A stretch of 44,933 bases of DNA from an uncultured Mucilaginibacter sp. (GCA_903863845.1 CAIPDP010000052.1:1-44933), one strand, 5' to 3'. Counted from the stretch's first letter, positions 8,922 through 16,980 are shown. Program-made: numbers and translations. The notes: generated from the letters alone by a model not told the origin.

Positions 8922-9503
8922 ATGAACCCAAAAGTCGACTGGTTTTTTGAAAAGGAATCTGCGTGGCAGGAATCCTACAAGCTTTTACGCACGATATGCC
9001 TCAGTACTGGTTTAACAGAAGAATTAAAATGGGGACAACCTTGCTATACGCTCGGGAAAAGTAATATCGTGCTCATTCATGGGTTCAAAGAATACTGCGC
9101 TTTGTTGGTTTTTAAGGGAGCATTACTTCAAGACCAGCATGGTATCCTGATACAACAAACAGAAAACGTACAGGTGCAGCGCCAGTTAAGATTTACCAGC
9201 GCCGCCGAAATTGCTGATCTTGCACCTGTTATTAAAGCCTATATCCATGAAGCAATTGAAGTAGATAAAGCAGGGCTAAAAGTAGAACTCAAAAAGACCT
9301 CCGATTTTAAGATCCCCGAAGAATTTCAATACAAACTGGATCATATACCCGAATTAAAGACCGCCTTTGAAGCATTAACGCCGGGCCGGCAACGGGGCTA
9401 CCTGTTTTATTTTTCACAAGCCAAGCAGTCCAAAACCCGCACCGAACGGGTGGAAAAATTTATACCGAAAATATTGGGAGGCAAGGGGTTGGAGGATGAG
9501 TGA
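8922..9503 (+). CDS. YdeI/OmpD-associated family protein (DUF1801 + OmdA), copy 1
   Basis: 193 residues. The N-terminal half (ELKWGQPCYTLGKSNIVLIHGFKEYCALLVFKG region, about 30-65) is DUF1801-like; the C-terminal part (TAFEALTPGRQRGYLFYFSQ, then KQSKTRTERVEKFIPKIL, about 145-185) is the OmdA/YdeI segment linked in other bacteria to bacteriocin protection. Its biochemical activity is unknown. The protein has no signal peptide. It is followed within 130 bp by a paralogue of identical length, with two palindromes between them. The start is supported by matching N-termini of the two copies (MNPKVDWF and MNPQIDEF). Confidence 0.85.
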   Translation: MNPKVDWFFEKESAWQESYKLLRTICLSTGLTEELKWGQPCYTLGKSNIVLIHGFKEYCALLVFKGALLQDQHGILIQQTENVQVQRQLRFTSAAEIADLAPVIKAYIHEAIEVDKAGLKVELKKTSDFKIPEEFQYKLDHIPELKTAFEALTPGRQRGYLFYFSQAKQSKTRTERVEKFIPKILGGKGLEDE

Positions 9504-9540
9504 GATAAAGTTTAAAATGACCTTTCGGCTGAATTCGCCC

Positions 9541-9590
9541 ATTCAAGCGTGCCGCTTGAATGCCAAGACGTTTAAGCGTCCCGCTTAAAC
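9541..9590. repeat. REP-like double palindrome, left copy
   Basis: Two perfect inverted repeats in tandem. The first has arms ATTCAAGCG/CGCTTGAAT with loop TGC (9541-9561); the second has arms GTTTAAGCG/CGCTTAAAC with loop TCC (9570-9590). The same two units recur in the same order and orientation at 10298-10344, after the second YdeI gene. Confidence 0.85.
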
Positions 9591-9629
9591 TCCAAATGCG
9601 CCTGATCAGACAAAATAGCTGCAAATGCC

Positions 9630-10211
9630 ATGAACCCCCAGATCGATGAATTTCTCAACAAAGCCGAAAGATGGCGGAACGAAATGGAAAAATTGAGAGC
9701 CATTTGTCTTGATAGCCAATTGACCGAAGAATTGAAATGGGGGCAACCTTGTTATACCCTCAATGGTAAAAACGTGGTCATCATTGGCGAATTAAAGGAA
9801 TCCTGTGCATTGAGTTTTTTCAAAGGAGCCCTTTTGGCGGATTCCGAAGATATTCTGCTGGCACCGGGAGAAAATACACAATCGGGCCGTTGGGCTAAAT
9901 TCAGCGGTTTGCAGCAAATTGAAAAGCTGGAGTCTGTATTAAAAGCCTATATATTTGAAGCGATAGAGGTTGAAAAAGCCGGACTAAAAGTAGTTTTAAA
10001 AACGACTCAGGACCTCCCGGTGCCGGATGAATTCCAGGCCCGTCTCGAAAATTTTCTGGAGTTGAAGATCGCGTTTGAAGCACTGACTCCAGGCAGACAA
10101 CGGGCCTATCTGCTTCATTTTGCACAACCAAAGCAAAGCAAAACCAGAGCAGTACGGGTAGAAAAATGGATACCCCATATTTTGATCGGCAAAGGGTTGT
10201 TGGATAACTAA
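9630..10211 (+). CDS. YdeI/OmpD-associated family protein (DUF1801 + OmdA), copy 2
   Basis: 193-residue paralogue of the preceding gene, with the same two-part layout: ELTEELKWGQPCYTL-like DUF1801 segment (LTEELKWGQPCYTLNGKN) and the C-terminal FEALTPGRQRAYLLHF plus KQSKTRAVRVEKWIPHIL. The pair probably arose by duplication, as length and motif positions match. The copy is bracketed by the same two-hairpin repeat unit, at 9541-9590 and 10298-10344, with two further hairpins in the right flank. The role is unknown; family members are linked to envelope or bacteriocin stress. Cytoplasmic location is expected. Confidence 0.85.
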   Translation: MNPQIDEFLNKAERWRNEMEKLRAICLDSQLTEELKWGQPCYTLNGKNVVIIGELKESCALSFFKGALLADSEDILLAPGENTQSGRWAKFSGLQQIEKLESVLKAYIFEAIEVEKAGLKVVLKTTQDLPVPDEFQARLENFLELKIAFEALTPGRQRAYLLHFAQPKQSKTRAVRVEKWIPHILIGKGLLDN

Positions 10212-10221
10212 GTCGCTTTAG

Positions 10222-10272
10222 GTTTAAGCGGGACGCTTAAACTTTTTTTATGTCCAGGCGAGACGCCTGGAC
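10222..10272. repeat. Two further REP-like palindromes, one in reverse orientation
   Basis: Arms GTTTAAGCG/CGCTTAAAC with loop GGA (10222-10242), which is the reverse complement of the TCC-loop unit, then arms GTCCAGGCG/CGCCTGGAC with loop AGA (10252-10272). A T run after the first hairpin (10243-10249) could also make it a terminator for the YdeI gene. Both arms of the second unit changed together, preserving pairing. Confidence 0.8.
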
Positions 10273-10297
10273 GGGCGATGTGCCGCCTTCCCCGCCC

Positions 10298-10344
10298 ATT
10301 CAAGCGTGCCGCTTGAATACCAAAACGTTTAAGCGTCCCGCTTA
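10298..10344. repeat. REP-like double palindrome, right copy
   Basis: Arms ATTCAAGCG/CGCTTGAAT with loop TGC (10298-10318), then GTTTAAGCG with loop TCC and a decayed right arm CGCTTA (10327-10344). It repeats the 9541-9590 unit, including the preceding CGCCC and the near-identical 8-nt linker, about 757 bp downstream. Confidence 0.85.
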
Positions 10345-10413
10345 TACCGGGTGGTCAGAATATTTTTCCTTAACTTAGCGATTGTAACGCAATCATTAAA
10401 TCAGCACAAATTT

Positions 10414-12270
10414 ATGTTCAAATCAACCAGTCTGTTCGTCCTTTTCTGCCTTGCCTTTTTTTCGGTCAATGCGCAGACGTTGACCATGCCGCCCGAAATC
10501 AAACAAGCCTATGAGAAGGGTACCCGTTCGCTTAATGGTAAACCGGGGAAAAAATATTGGCAAAACCAGGGTCGTTATGATATTTCTGTATCATTTACGC
10601 CACCATCCAGAATCGTTAACGGTGTAGAAGAAATCAGTTATGTAAATAATAGTCCGGATACCCTACGCAGTTTGAATTTCAAACTTATAATGAATGTTCA
10701 CAGAGGGCGTAATGGTACTACAGATACCACCGCCGGTATACGCATAGATAACCTGCAGATCAATGGTGCTAAAGCCGATTGGGATAACAGCAAAGCGATC
10801 ACCACTAACTATGCGGTCGACCTGAAAGCACCTTTATTTCCGCACGATTCACTAAAAATTAATGTTACCTGGCATTACCTTTTAACAAAAACACGCAGTC
10901 GCGAAGGTGTGCTGGATTCAACAAGCTTTTACCTGGCTTATTTTTACCCAAGGGTAGCTGTTTATGACGATTATAAAGGATGGGATACCCAGCCGCATAC
11001 GGGTGCCCTGGAGTTTTACAATGATTTTAACGATTATACCCTGAAAGTAACTGTTCCTAAAAATTACCTTGTTTGGGCTACGGGTACCCTTCGTAATCCT
11101 TCGGGAGTGTTACAGCCCGAATACGTTCAAAAACTGCAGGCATCCTTTAGTAGTGATTCTACTATCCATGTTGTTACCGCACAGGATTTGGCCAATAAAA
11201 ATATTACGACACAAAATGCTACCAACACCTGGGTATGGACATCGACTCACATTTCTGATGTAGCCCTTGCTGCGAGCAATCATTATGACTGGGATGCTGC
11301 CAGTGTGGTGGTTGATGATAAAGCACAACGGCGGGTAGCTATACAGGCAGCATTTGCCGATGCCTCTGAGGATTTCCATCACTATGTGCAGTTTGCGCAT
11401 AATACGCTCGACTGGTTTTCGCATAATTTACCTGGTGTGCCTTATCCTTTCCCGAAAACTACATCGGTGCAGGGTTTTGCTGATATGGAATACCCAATGA
11501 TGGTGAATGACAGCCACGAAAAAGACCTGGTTTTTGCCCAACTGGTGCAGGATCACGAAATAGCGCATACTTATTTCCCTTTTTACATGGGTACCAACGA
11601 GAGTCGTTACGCTTTTATGGACGAAGGCTGGGCTACCACCTTCGAATTATTGATCGGTACGGCCGAACATGGCAAACAGATGGCAGATGATTTTTATAAG
11701 AAATTCAGGGTTGATGGCTGGATCCACGCGCCGCATGCAAAAGAAAATCCGATCATCACTCCTTCACCCGAAGTAACTTATGGTGCCGGTAATAACGCCT
11801 ATGGCAAACCTTCATTAAGCTACCTGGCATTGAAAGATATGCTAGGCGATGAATTGTTCAAGAAAGCATTGCATACTTATATGGAAAACTGGAACGGCAA
11901 ACACCCTATTCCCTGGGACTATTTTTATTCGATGAAAAAAGGGTCGGGAAAAGACCTCGACTGGTTCTTCTATAACTGGTTTTTTACACCATCTTATATC
12001 GATCTGAGTCTCGACAAAGTTGAAAAAACCAGCAATGGGCACCAGTTGACGATCAAAAACATAGGTGGATTCGCAGTTCCTTTTGACGCAATAGCAACCT
12101 ATGCCGATGGGACAACTGAAAGTTTTCATCAGACTCCAGCTGTTTGGGAGCATGATCAGAAAAATATCAGTATCACTATCAAAACTTCAAAAGAAGTTAA
12201 ATCGATCACACTTGATGGCGGTATATTTATGGATGCTGACACAAAAAACAATACCTGGACGGCTAACTAA
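10414..12270 (+). CDS. Secreted M1-family metallopeptidase
   Basis: About 618 residues with the chosen ATG at 10414, which opens a classic signal peptide (MFKSTSLFVLFCLAFFSVNAQ); the longer frame adds 21 non-hydrophobic-ordered residues. It is a gluzincin of family M1. The zinc site is complete: HEIAH (His381, His385) and Glu404 in FMDEGWATTFE, with Glu382 as catalytic base. GFADMEYPMM upstream stands in for the GAMEN substrate motif. Such Bacteroidota enzymes are periplasmic or secreted aminopeptidase-like proteins. The gene has its own strong terminator and no operon partner. The substrate is not predictable. Confidence 0.9.
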   Translation: MFKSTSLFVLFCLAFFSVNAQTLTMPPEIKQAYEKGTRSLNGKPGKKYWQNQGRYDISVSFTPPSRIVNGVEEISYVNNSPDTLRSLNFKLIMNVHRGRNGTTDTTAGIRIDNLQINGAKADWDNSKAITTNYAVDLKAPLFPHDSLKINVTWHYLLTKTRSREGVLDSTSFYLAYFYPRVAVYDDYKGWDTQPHTGALEFYNDFNDYTLKVTVPKNYLVWATGTLRNPSGVLQPEYVQKLQASFSSDSTIHVVTAQDLANKNITTQNATNTWVWTSTHISDVALAASNHYDWDAASVVVDDKAQRRVAIQAAFADASEDFHHYVQFAHNTLDWFSHNLPGVPYPFPKTTSVQGFADMEYPMMVNDSHEKDLVFAQLVQDHEIAHTYFPFYMGTNESRYAFMDEGWATTFELLIGTAEHGKQMADDFYKKFRVDGWIHAPHAKENPIITPSPEVTYGAGNNAYGKPSLSYLALKDMLGDELFKKALHTYMENWNGKHPIPWDYFYSMKKGSGKDLDWFFYNWFFTPSYIDLSLDKVEKTSNGHQLTIKNIGGFAVPFDAIATYADGTTESFHQTPAVWEHDQKNISITIKTSKEVKSITLDGGIFMDADTKNNTWTAN

Positions 12271-12290
12271 GCCATCCAGTATGTTCATAG

Positions 12291-12322
12291 AAAAGCCCCG
12301 GATCGCAAGTTCCGGGGCTTTT
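12291..12322 (+). terminator. Rho-independent terminator after the M1 peptidase
   Basis: Arms AAAAGCCCCGG and CCGGGGCTTTT (11 bp) around a 10-nt loop, followed by TATTTTTTTT. The stem is almost the same as that at 2214-2244. Confidence 0.9.
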
Positions 12323-12411
12323 ATTTTTTTTTATTCCTTTTTAGTTTGCGGGAAATTTTCTACCGATAAAAAATTGGGAAGGTGCTAATTATGTTTATTT
12401 AAAAAAGCCAT

Positions 12412-12846
12412 TCATTCCGGTTGCCCGACACCTTGCTCTATCAAATTATAAAGACTTCCTTTTACCAGGCCGGTCCATCCTGCGAAACAGTCTTTATAAC
12501 ATTCTGACTCTGGTACCAGCCCGATATGCGTTAATACTATTTCTGTAGATGATTCCGAGGGATTAATTTGCCAAACTACCTGCGTGCCGTTCCATTCCTT
12601 TTTATTGCTGATCCAATGCAGGTTGCAATCGGTCACTAACCATACCACTTTTTGCCCGGGTATGGATTCGGTGATCATAAAATCGACATAAGTTTCGCCG
12701 AATTTCACTGAAAATTTGTCATTCTTGCTTTTTGCATCGCCTTTAAAATTTTTTGACCACCAGCCGCCCACGTTGGCGATGGCGTCAAACACCACTTGCG
12801 GGTTTTGATTTACCGAAACCGTAGTTGTAAAATCAGTCGTTGTCAT
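12412..12846 (-). CDS. SRPBCC-family protein, last gene of ArsR operon 2
   Basis: 144 residues, SRPBCC/START-like fold. TTVSVNQNPQVVFDAIANVGGWWSKNFKGD gives the first strand and helix, followed by YVDFMITESIPGQKVVWLVTDCNLHW and a C-terminal helix (CFAGWTGLVKGSLYNLIEQG). It differs clearly from the AHSA1-type proteins of operon 1. It begins 4 bp after the ArsR gene and should be co-transcribed with it and the upstream SRPBCC gene. No signal peptide is seen. The ligand is unknown. Confidence 0.86.
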   Translation of the reverse strand: MTTTDFTTTVSVNQNPQVVFDAIANVGGWWSKNFKGDAKSKNDKFSVKFGETYVDFMITESIPGQKVVWLVTDCNLHWISNKKEWNGTQVVWQINPSESSTEIVLTHIGLVPESECYKDCFAGWTGLVKGSLYNLIEQGVGQPE

Positions 12847-12850
12847 ACTT

Positions 12851-13180
12851 TTAGTTTTTGGTTTTTAATTTGTCGTTCATTAAGTTTTCCAGATTTTTCA
12901 ATTTCGACCCCCAGAACTGGTCGAAATAACTGAGCCATTCATTCAGGGCATCAAACCCTTCTTTTCTCAATGCGCAATGCCGTTCGCGGCCTTTATCTGT
13001 GATATTGATAAAGCCTGCAGACTGCAATATTTTGATATGTTTTGATACTGCAGGACGGCTCATATCAAAATTTTCGGCCAGGCTGTTGATCGTTAAACTG
13101 TTTTTCGACAGCAACATTAGCATTTGCCGGCGACTAGCATCGGCGATCACCTGAAACGCGTCGAGCCTCGGTTCAGCCAT
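12851..13180 (-). CDS. ArsR-family winged-helix regulator of operon 2
   Basis: 109 residues. VIADASRRQMLMLLSKNSLTI, the recognition region FDMSRPAVSKHIKIL and the wing DKGRERHCALRKEGF define an ArsR-type winged helix without a metal-binding cysteine motif. It is homologous to the regulator at 3390-3695, especially in the SRQAISKHIKIL/SRPAVSKHIKIL helix. Its start overlaps the end of the upstream SRPBCC gene by 8 bp, showing translational coupling. The likely operators are the two GTAACT dyads upstream of 13613. Confidence 0.9.
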   Translation of the reverse strand: MAEPRLDAFQVIADASRRQMLMLLSKNSLTINSLAENFDMSRPAVSKHIKILQSAGFINITDKGRERHCALRKEGFDALNEWLSYFDQFWGSKLKNLENLMNDKLKTKN

Positions 13181-13613
13181 GTTGTTGGGGATTTAAACGT
13201 TCAGCGATCTTGTGTATATTATCCAGCCAGCCTTTGTTCATCGCTTCAAATACACTGGCGTTTTCGAGGATCGTAAAGTCCCCATGGACCAAAAAGAGCT
13301 CCGTACCATTGTCTTTTTCCTTTAATTCCCACCTGACGATCGAATCGACATTGATGGTGCCGTCGCCGGGTCCGAGTTTCCAGGTATAACTTAGTTTTTT
13401 AAAGGGTACTACCTCCAGTACCTTACAATAAACTATACCGTCAAAATCCAGTTGAGGGACCGGTTTGCTCCGGAATTGAAATTCATGCCCTTCGATCGGC
13501 ATAAAACCGCTTTTCATCAGCCAGAGTTCCATTAACCCGGCGTCAGTGAGGAATTCCCATACCGCAGCTGGAGGGTGCTGGAAAAATAATTGGTGTTTGA
13601 TGCTTGCTGCCAT
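13173..13613 (-). CDS. SRPBCC / AHSA1-like protein, first gene of ArsR operon 2
   Basis: 146 residues, SRPBCC fold: IKHQLFFQHPPAAVWEFLTDAGLMELWLM at the N-terminus, FKKLSYTWKLGPGDG in the middle, and the C-terminal helix EAMNKGWLDNIHKIAERLNP. It leads the operon SRPBCC, ArsR, SRPBCC, with an 8-bp overlap into the ArsR gene. This order differs from operon 1, where ArsR comes first. The promoter, immediately upstream, carries tandem palindromic operators. Cytoplasmic; ligand unknown. Confidence 0.87.
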   Translation of the reverse strand: MAASIKHQLFFQHPPAAVWEFLTDAGLMELWLMKSGFMPIEGHEFQFRSKPVPQLDFDGIVYCKVLEVVPFKKLSYTWKLGPGDGTINVDSIVRWELKEKDNGTELFLVHGDFTILENASVFEAMNKGWLDNIHKIAERLNPQQHG

Positions 13614-13618
13614 AATAG

Positions 13619-13667
13619 GTAACTTTTAAGTTACTCAAATGTATAGGTAACTTTTGAGTTACGCAAG
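13619..13667 (-). promoter_or_regulatory. Promoter with tandem dyad operators of ArsR operon 2
   Basis: Two dyads, GTAACTTTTAAGTTAC (13619-13634) and GTAACTTTTGAGTTAC (13647-13662), start 28 bp apart. On the minus strand the -7 box TACATTTG occupies 13643-13636, between the dyads. A 20-bp spacer containing the second dyad leads to CTTG (13667-13664), one base from the TTTG -33 element. The layout copies that of operon 1, with GTAAC-N6-GTTAC replacing GCAAC-N6-GTTGC. Confidence 0.8.
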
Positions 13668-13784
13668 TTTTTATGAAATTTTTTTTCAGAAAAAAGGCTA
13701 CGGGAATTAAATGCATGCTGTAACTATCGGTCAAAAAAAAGACAGTGAAACCATACATTAATTCAAAACTGTGTAACTTCCGTG

Positions 13785-14504
13785 ATGAGTAAATCTGAGA
13801 TCATATTTCTGGAAGGGCCGCATTCCCGTTTAAAAGAGTTCAAGTTCGCGTTTCAAACCATGATAGAGTTTATTCGCGGTTTCAGGGCATTACATTTTAT
13901 CGGGCCCTGCATCACGGTATTTGGTTCGGCACGATTCCATGAGGGGCATCCCTATTATGAATTAACACAGAAAGCGGCCGGAACTTTTGCGCAGTTGGGA
14001 TTTACTATACTTACGGGTGGCGGCCCGGGACTGATGGAGGCTGCCAACCGCGGGGCAAAAGAAGTTGGGGGTCGGTCGGTGGGCTGCAATATCCAGCTTC
14101 CTGTTGAACAAAAACATAATCCTTACCTGGACAAATGGGTGGATGTAAAGCATTTTTTTCTGCGTAAAGTTTTACTGGTAAAATATTCATTTGCCTTTGT
14201 AGTAATGCCGGGTGGTTTTGGTACGATGGACGAGTTTTTCGAAGCGATCACGCTGATCCAGACACACAAGATTGAGAATTTTCCGATCATTATTTTTGGT
14301 AAGGAATATCACCAGGAGCTGATAGCATATATCGGATCTATGAAAGGCCAGGGTACCATTGGCGAAACCGACGATCAACTGTTCCTGGTTACCGACGATA
14401 TCGAAGAGGCCAAAAGTCTGATCATAGAAAAAAGTATCCACCAGTATAACCTGAAGCCTAAAACGAAATACAGGCCATTGACCTGGCTCTTTGAACGCGA
14501 ATAA
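13785..14504 (+). CDS. LOG-family protein (TIGR00730-type Rossmann fold)
   Basis: About 239 residues. Two diagnostic motifs are present: GGGPGLMEAANRGA (around 85-98) and MPGGFGTMDEFFE (around 145-157), which together bind and cleave nucleoside 5'-monophosphates in LOG enzymes such as cytokinin-activating phosphoribohydrolases and nucleotide nucleosidases. The fold begins with ITVFGSARFHEGHPYYELTQKAA. I chose ATG 13785 over the GTG one codon earlier. Its precise substrate cannot be told from sequence. It is transcribed alone, divergent from ArsR operon 2, and its stop codon lies inside a hairpin shared with the convergent USP gene. Confidence 0.9.
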   Translation: MSKSEIIFLEGPHSRLKEFKFAFQTMIEFIRGFRALHFIGPCITVFGSARFHEGHPYYELTQKAAGTFAQLGFTILTGGGPGLMEAANRGAKEVGGRSVGCNIQLPVEQKHNPYLDKWVDVKHFFLRKVLLVKYSFAFVVMPGGFGTMDEFFEAITLIQTHKIENFPIIIFGKEYHQELIAYIGSMKGQGTIGETDDQLFLVTDDIEEAKSLIIEKSIHQYNLKPKTKYRPLTWLFERE

Positions 14505-14532
14505 ACCCCGACTTATTCAGTCCGGGGTTTAT
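14501..14532. terminator. Bidirectional hairpin between LOG and USP genes
   Basis: Arms ATAAACCCCG and CGGGGTTTAT (10 bp) around a 12-nt loop; the LOG stop codon is in the left arm. T runs are short on both sides, so termination strength is uncertain. Confidence 0.6.
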
Positions 14533-14553
14533 CGAATCAATATATAGGTAATA

Positions 14554-15417
14554 TTAAACTAAAAAGGCGGCGGGAAAAATCAGCAACGGGGCTTTTTGTT
14601 TCTCTAAAGCTTTACGGGTAGTGCTGGGTGATAACAGCCTCGAAAAGAACGAATCTTTATAGTGGCTGAATGCCAGAATTTCAGACCCCGGATCATTGCA
14701 AAGGTTATTCAGGCGATCGACTATTTCCTTACCATAGATCTCGCTTATCGTTAAATTATGGTGAGGCAAATGGGCGATGTGTTTCAGGAATTCTTTTTTC
14801 TTCAGATCCCTGGTTATATCATCGTCGCCTAAAGTATTAATATGAACTACTTCGAGGTGAAACTCAAGAATTTCAGCCAATTTGAGCAGGTACCTGATCG
14901 CTTTTGCATCGGTGTCGGCAAAATTAGTGGCAAATATTACCTTTTTAATGCTTTTCAAATCTGCACCATGTGGTACGATCAGAACCGGTTTAGCCGAATG
15001 ATCAATAACCGAAAAGGTATCGCTGCCCGTCAAAAAATGGTCGACACGACTGCCTTCCCTCGAACCCATTACCACCATTTCGATATTCCTGCTGTCGATG
15101 ATGTTTTTTACCTGGTAAGCAAGGTCACCCAAGCCTTCTTCATAATAGACATCATTTTTTTTGTCATTATTGTTTGCTTTCAGAAAAGGTTTTAACGATT
15201 CCGCGAGGTTTTGCAACAAGCTGGTATTTTCCTTTTCCATAAAATTAACCTCGTCGAACACGGTCGGACCGCCGGCATAAACCGGTACGACAGGCTGCGT
15301 AACATTTGCGTTAAATAGCAATACATTGGCATCCAGGTGCCTGGCCAGCATGGTACCCGTATGGGCAGCATGGGCTGCGTTTGCCGAAAAATCGGTAAGT
15401 ACGAGAATATTTTTCAT
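14554..15417 (-). CDS. Tandem universal stress protein (UspA x2)
   Basis: About 287 residues with start ATG at 15417 (MKNILVLTDFSANAAHAA); upstream in-frame sequence is not Usp-like and overlaps the promoter. Two Usp domains lie in tandem. The first ends with VVMGSREGSRVDHFLTGSDTF, a glycine-rich loop near the ATP-binding consensus; the second (KKVIFATNFADTDAKAIRYLLKLAEIL onwards) ends with LAFSHYKDSFFSRLLS, lacking the glycines, so it probably does not bind ATP. The protein is cytoplasmic. An FNR-like dyad sits upstream at a class II position, suggesting Crp/Fnr control, which fits common USP behaviour under low oxygen. Confidence 0.9.
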   Translation of the reverse strand: MKNILVLTDFSANAAHAAHTGTMLARHLDANVLLFNANVTQPVVPVYAGGPTVFDEVNFMEKENTSLLQNLAESLKPFLKANNNDKKNDVYYEEGLGDLAYQVKNIIDSRNIEMVVMGSREGSRVDHFLTGSDTFSVIDHSAKPVLIVPHGADLKSIKKVIFATNFADTDAKAIRYLLKLAEILEFHLEVVHINTLGDDDITRDLKKKEFLKHIAHLPHHNLTISEIYGKEIVDRLNNLCNDPGSEILAFSHYKDSFFSRLLSPSTTRKALEKQKAPLLIFPAAFLV

Positions 15418-15435
15418 GACCTTAAGTTTATTACA

Positions 15436-15478
15436 CAAATTTCCTGCTGAACAAATTCAAAACGAGTGATTCGCATCA
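15436..15478 (-). promoter_or_regulatory. FNR-like site and -7 box of the USP gene
   Basis: TGATTCGCATCA (15467-15478) is the core of an FNR-type dyad, TGAT-N4-ATCA. On the minus strand GAAATTTG (15443-15436) matches seven of the constrained and free positions of TAnnTTTG, lacking only the first T. The dyad centre to box distance is 29.5 bp, the same as at the two GTAAC sites near 23.6 and 31.3 kb. The predicted start is about 13 nt before the USP ATG. Confidence 0.6.
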
Positions 15479-15560
15479 TTGCCATTTATGATCCTGAGCA
15501 CATTTTTGAAACAAGCCGTTGAATAATTAGTTTCAAATAGCACTAACTAAGGCTTCGTTT

Positions 15561-16499
15561 TCAGGAAATACTAAAAGTTGTGATAGAAGGGAATATCCGG
15601 TCGGCATCAGCTTTTGCACATAATTCGTTGCCGGGCTTAAGCGTGGCGGCACAACCGCAAGCAACCCCATAACGCGCTGCTTCCACCAGTGTTTCGCCTA
15701 GTGAAAGTTTGTAGATCATTCCGGCTACAAGGCTGTCCCCGGCACCAACTGTACTCTTTACATTTTCTTTTGGCTGCATTAGCCGGGTTATTGTTTCGCT
15801 GTCAACCAGCAGGGCACCTTCAGCACCCAGCGAAACCAGAATCACTTCGCAGAACTTTTGAGCGATCAGTAGCCTTGCTATCGGCCCGGCCATTTCAACC
15901 GCAAGGTCTTCCTTTCCGGCAAGCAAACCAAGTTCGCGGAGGTTGGGTTTTATCATCCAGGCCCGGGATTGTACAGCAAGTTGTAAGGCTCTGCCCGAAG
16001 TGTCTATAACCAATTTAGCCCTTTTCTTTTCAGCCAGTGCAGCCAGGCTTAGAAAAATATCATCGGGCAGACCCGGCGGCAAGCTGCCACTGGCTACGAT
16101 ATACTTTATATCGTCCAGCAATTCAAGATGTTTCAGGCATTCCTGCCATTCGTCAGGCTTAGTATGAGGCCCGGGCATATCAAAAAGGTATTGTTTCCGG
16201 CTGGCCAGATCAGCGATGATGAAATTCTCGCGGGTATTTTCACTGATCTGAATAGCATCGATACCAATACCCTCATTTTGCAACATGTTTCCAAGTTGCT
16301 CTCCAGCCGGGCCTCCGGCCAGGTAAAGTGCCAAAACGTCGCCACCTAATTTATGGATGGCACGCGCAACATTGATACCACCGCCGCCCGGTTCGTATAT
16401 CGGCTGAGCGCATTTTAATTTTTTTTCGCTAATTAACTGCGACACCGAGCTGCTTTTATCCAGGGCAGGGTTAAATGTTAAGGTAACTATTGCAGGCAT
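15561..16499 (-). CDS. pfkB: 6-phosphofructokinase II (PfkB/ribokinase family)
   Basis: 312 residues of the ribokinase/PfkB family. LTFNPALDKSSSV, then EPGGGGINVARAIHKLGGD (about 35-55), ASGSLPPG in the middle and the ATP/anion-hole motif STVGAGDSLVAG (about 250-261, catalytic Asp in GAGD) are all present. The PGGGGINVARAI form is specific to the PfkB subgroup, which phosphorylates fructose 6-phosphate, rather than ribokinases or FruK, although 1-phosphofructokinase or tagatose-6-phosphate kinase remain possible. It follows a small helical protein by about 44 bp and precedes the USP gene, which has its own promoter. Confidence 0.85.
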   Translation of the reverse strand: MPAIVTLTFNPALDKSSSVSQLISEKKLKCAQPIYEPGGGGINVARAIHKLGGDVLALYLAGGPAGEQLGNMLQNEGIGIDAIQISENTRENFIIADLASRKQYLFDMPGPHTKPDEWQECLKHLELLDDIKYIVASGSLPPGLPDDIFLSLAALAEKKRAKLVIDTSGRALQLAVQSRAWMIKPNLRELGLLAGKEDLAVEMAGPIARLLIAQKFCEVILVSLGAEGALLVDSETITRLMQPKENVKSTVGAGDSLVAGMIYKLSLGETLVEAARYGVACGCAATLKPGNELCAKADADRIFPSITTFSIS

Positions 16500-16543
16500 G
16501 GCTGTTTAAGGATTAAACTATTCCTGTTCAAACAATACCATCG

Positions 16544-16924
16544 TTACAACCACTTGCTTGCAAACCGGTTAAAATCGTGCCGCAATTCATTGACCATTTT
16601 TTCTTCAGTGATATAGCGTTGGTATAGGTCGTCGTTTTCAACAAATGTAGCCTCATCCGCAAAACCGGCTAATTCCAGCACTTGCTGCTCCATTTTATGG
16701 TGATTCTTTTTAAAGGCCGTACGGAGCTCATTTAACTGCCGGCTATGGATGATCAGCTCATCCTGAAAATGATCTACTTCCATTAACACAGGAGTTGCTG
16801 TATTAGATACAGCTATTTCCTGCAAACGTTCCTGCAATATGCCCAGTTCTTCGGCATAGAAATCAATACCCCGAAGGGCATCGTTATGCAGATCTGTTAC
16901 TGATTTAATATTTACGTGTTTCAT
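16544..16924 (-). CDS. Hypothetical helical protein upstream of pfkB
   Basis: 126 residues, not recognised. It is almost wholly helical and strongly charged, with heptad-like stretches (ALRGIDFYAEELGILQERL, LNELRTAFKKNHHKMEQQVL, KMVNELRHDFNRFASKW), suggesting an antiparallel helical bundle or coiled coil. There is no signal peptide or membrane helix. It lies 44 bp ahead of pfkB on the same strand, so the two are probably one operon. A 14-bp FNR-like dyad, ATGAC-N4-GTCAT, lies about 60 bp upstream of its start. A role in stress or low-oxygen metabolism is a context-based guess only. Confidence 0.75.
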   Translation of the reverse strand: MKHVNIKSVTDLHNDALRGIDFYAEELGILQERLQEIAVSNTATPVLMEVDHFQDELIIHSRQLNELRTAFKKNHHKMEQQVLELAGFADEATFVENDDLYQRYITEEKMVNELRHDFNRFASKWL

Positions 16925-16980
16925 AGTACAAGTTTAACCCCGTAAACAGAAAACGCAAGTGACCTCTGGCATCCATTTAG

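Noticed and set aside
9541..10344. Repeated palindromes as a CRISPR array
   Set aside because: Units are short self-contained hairpins without regular unique spacers, and no cas genes are present.
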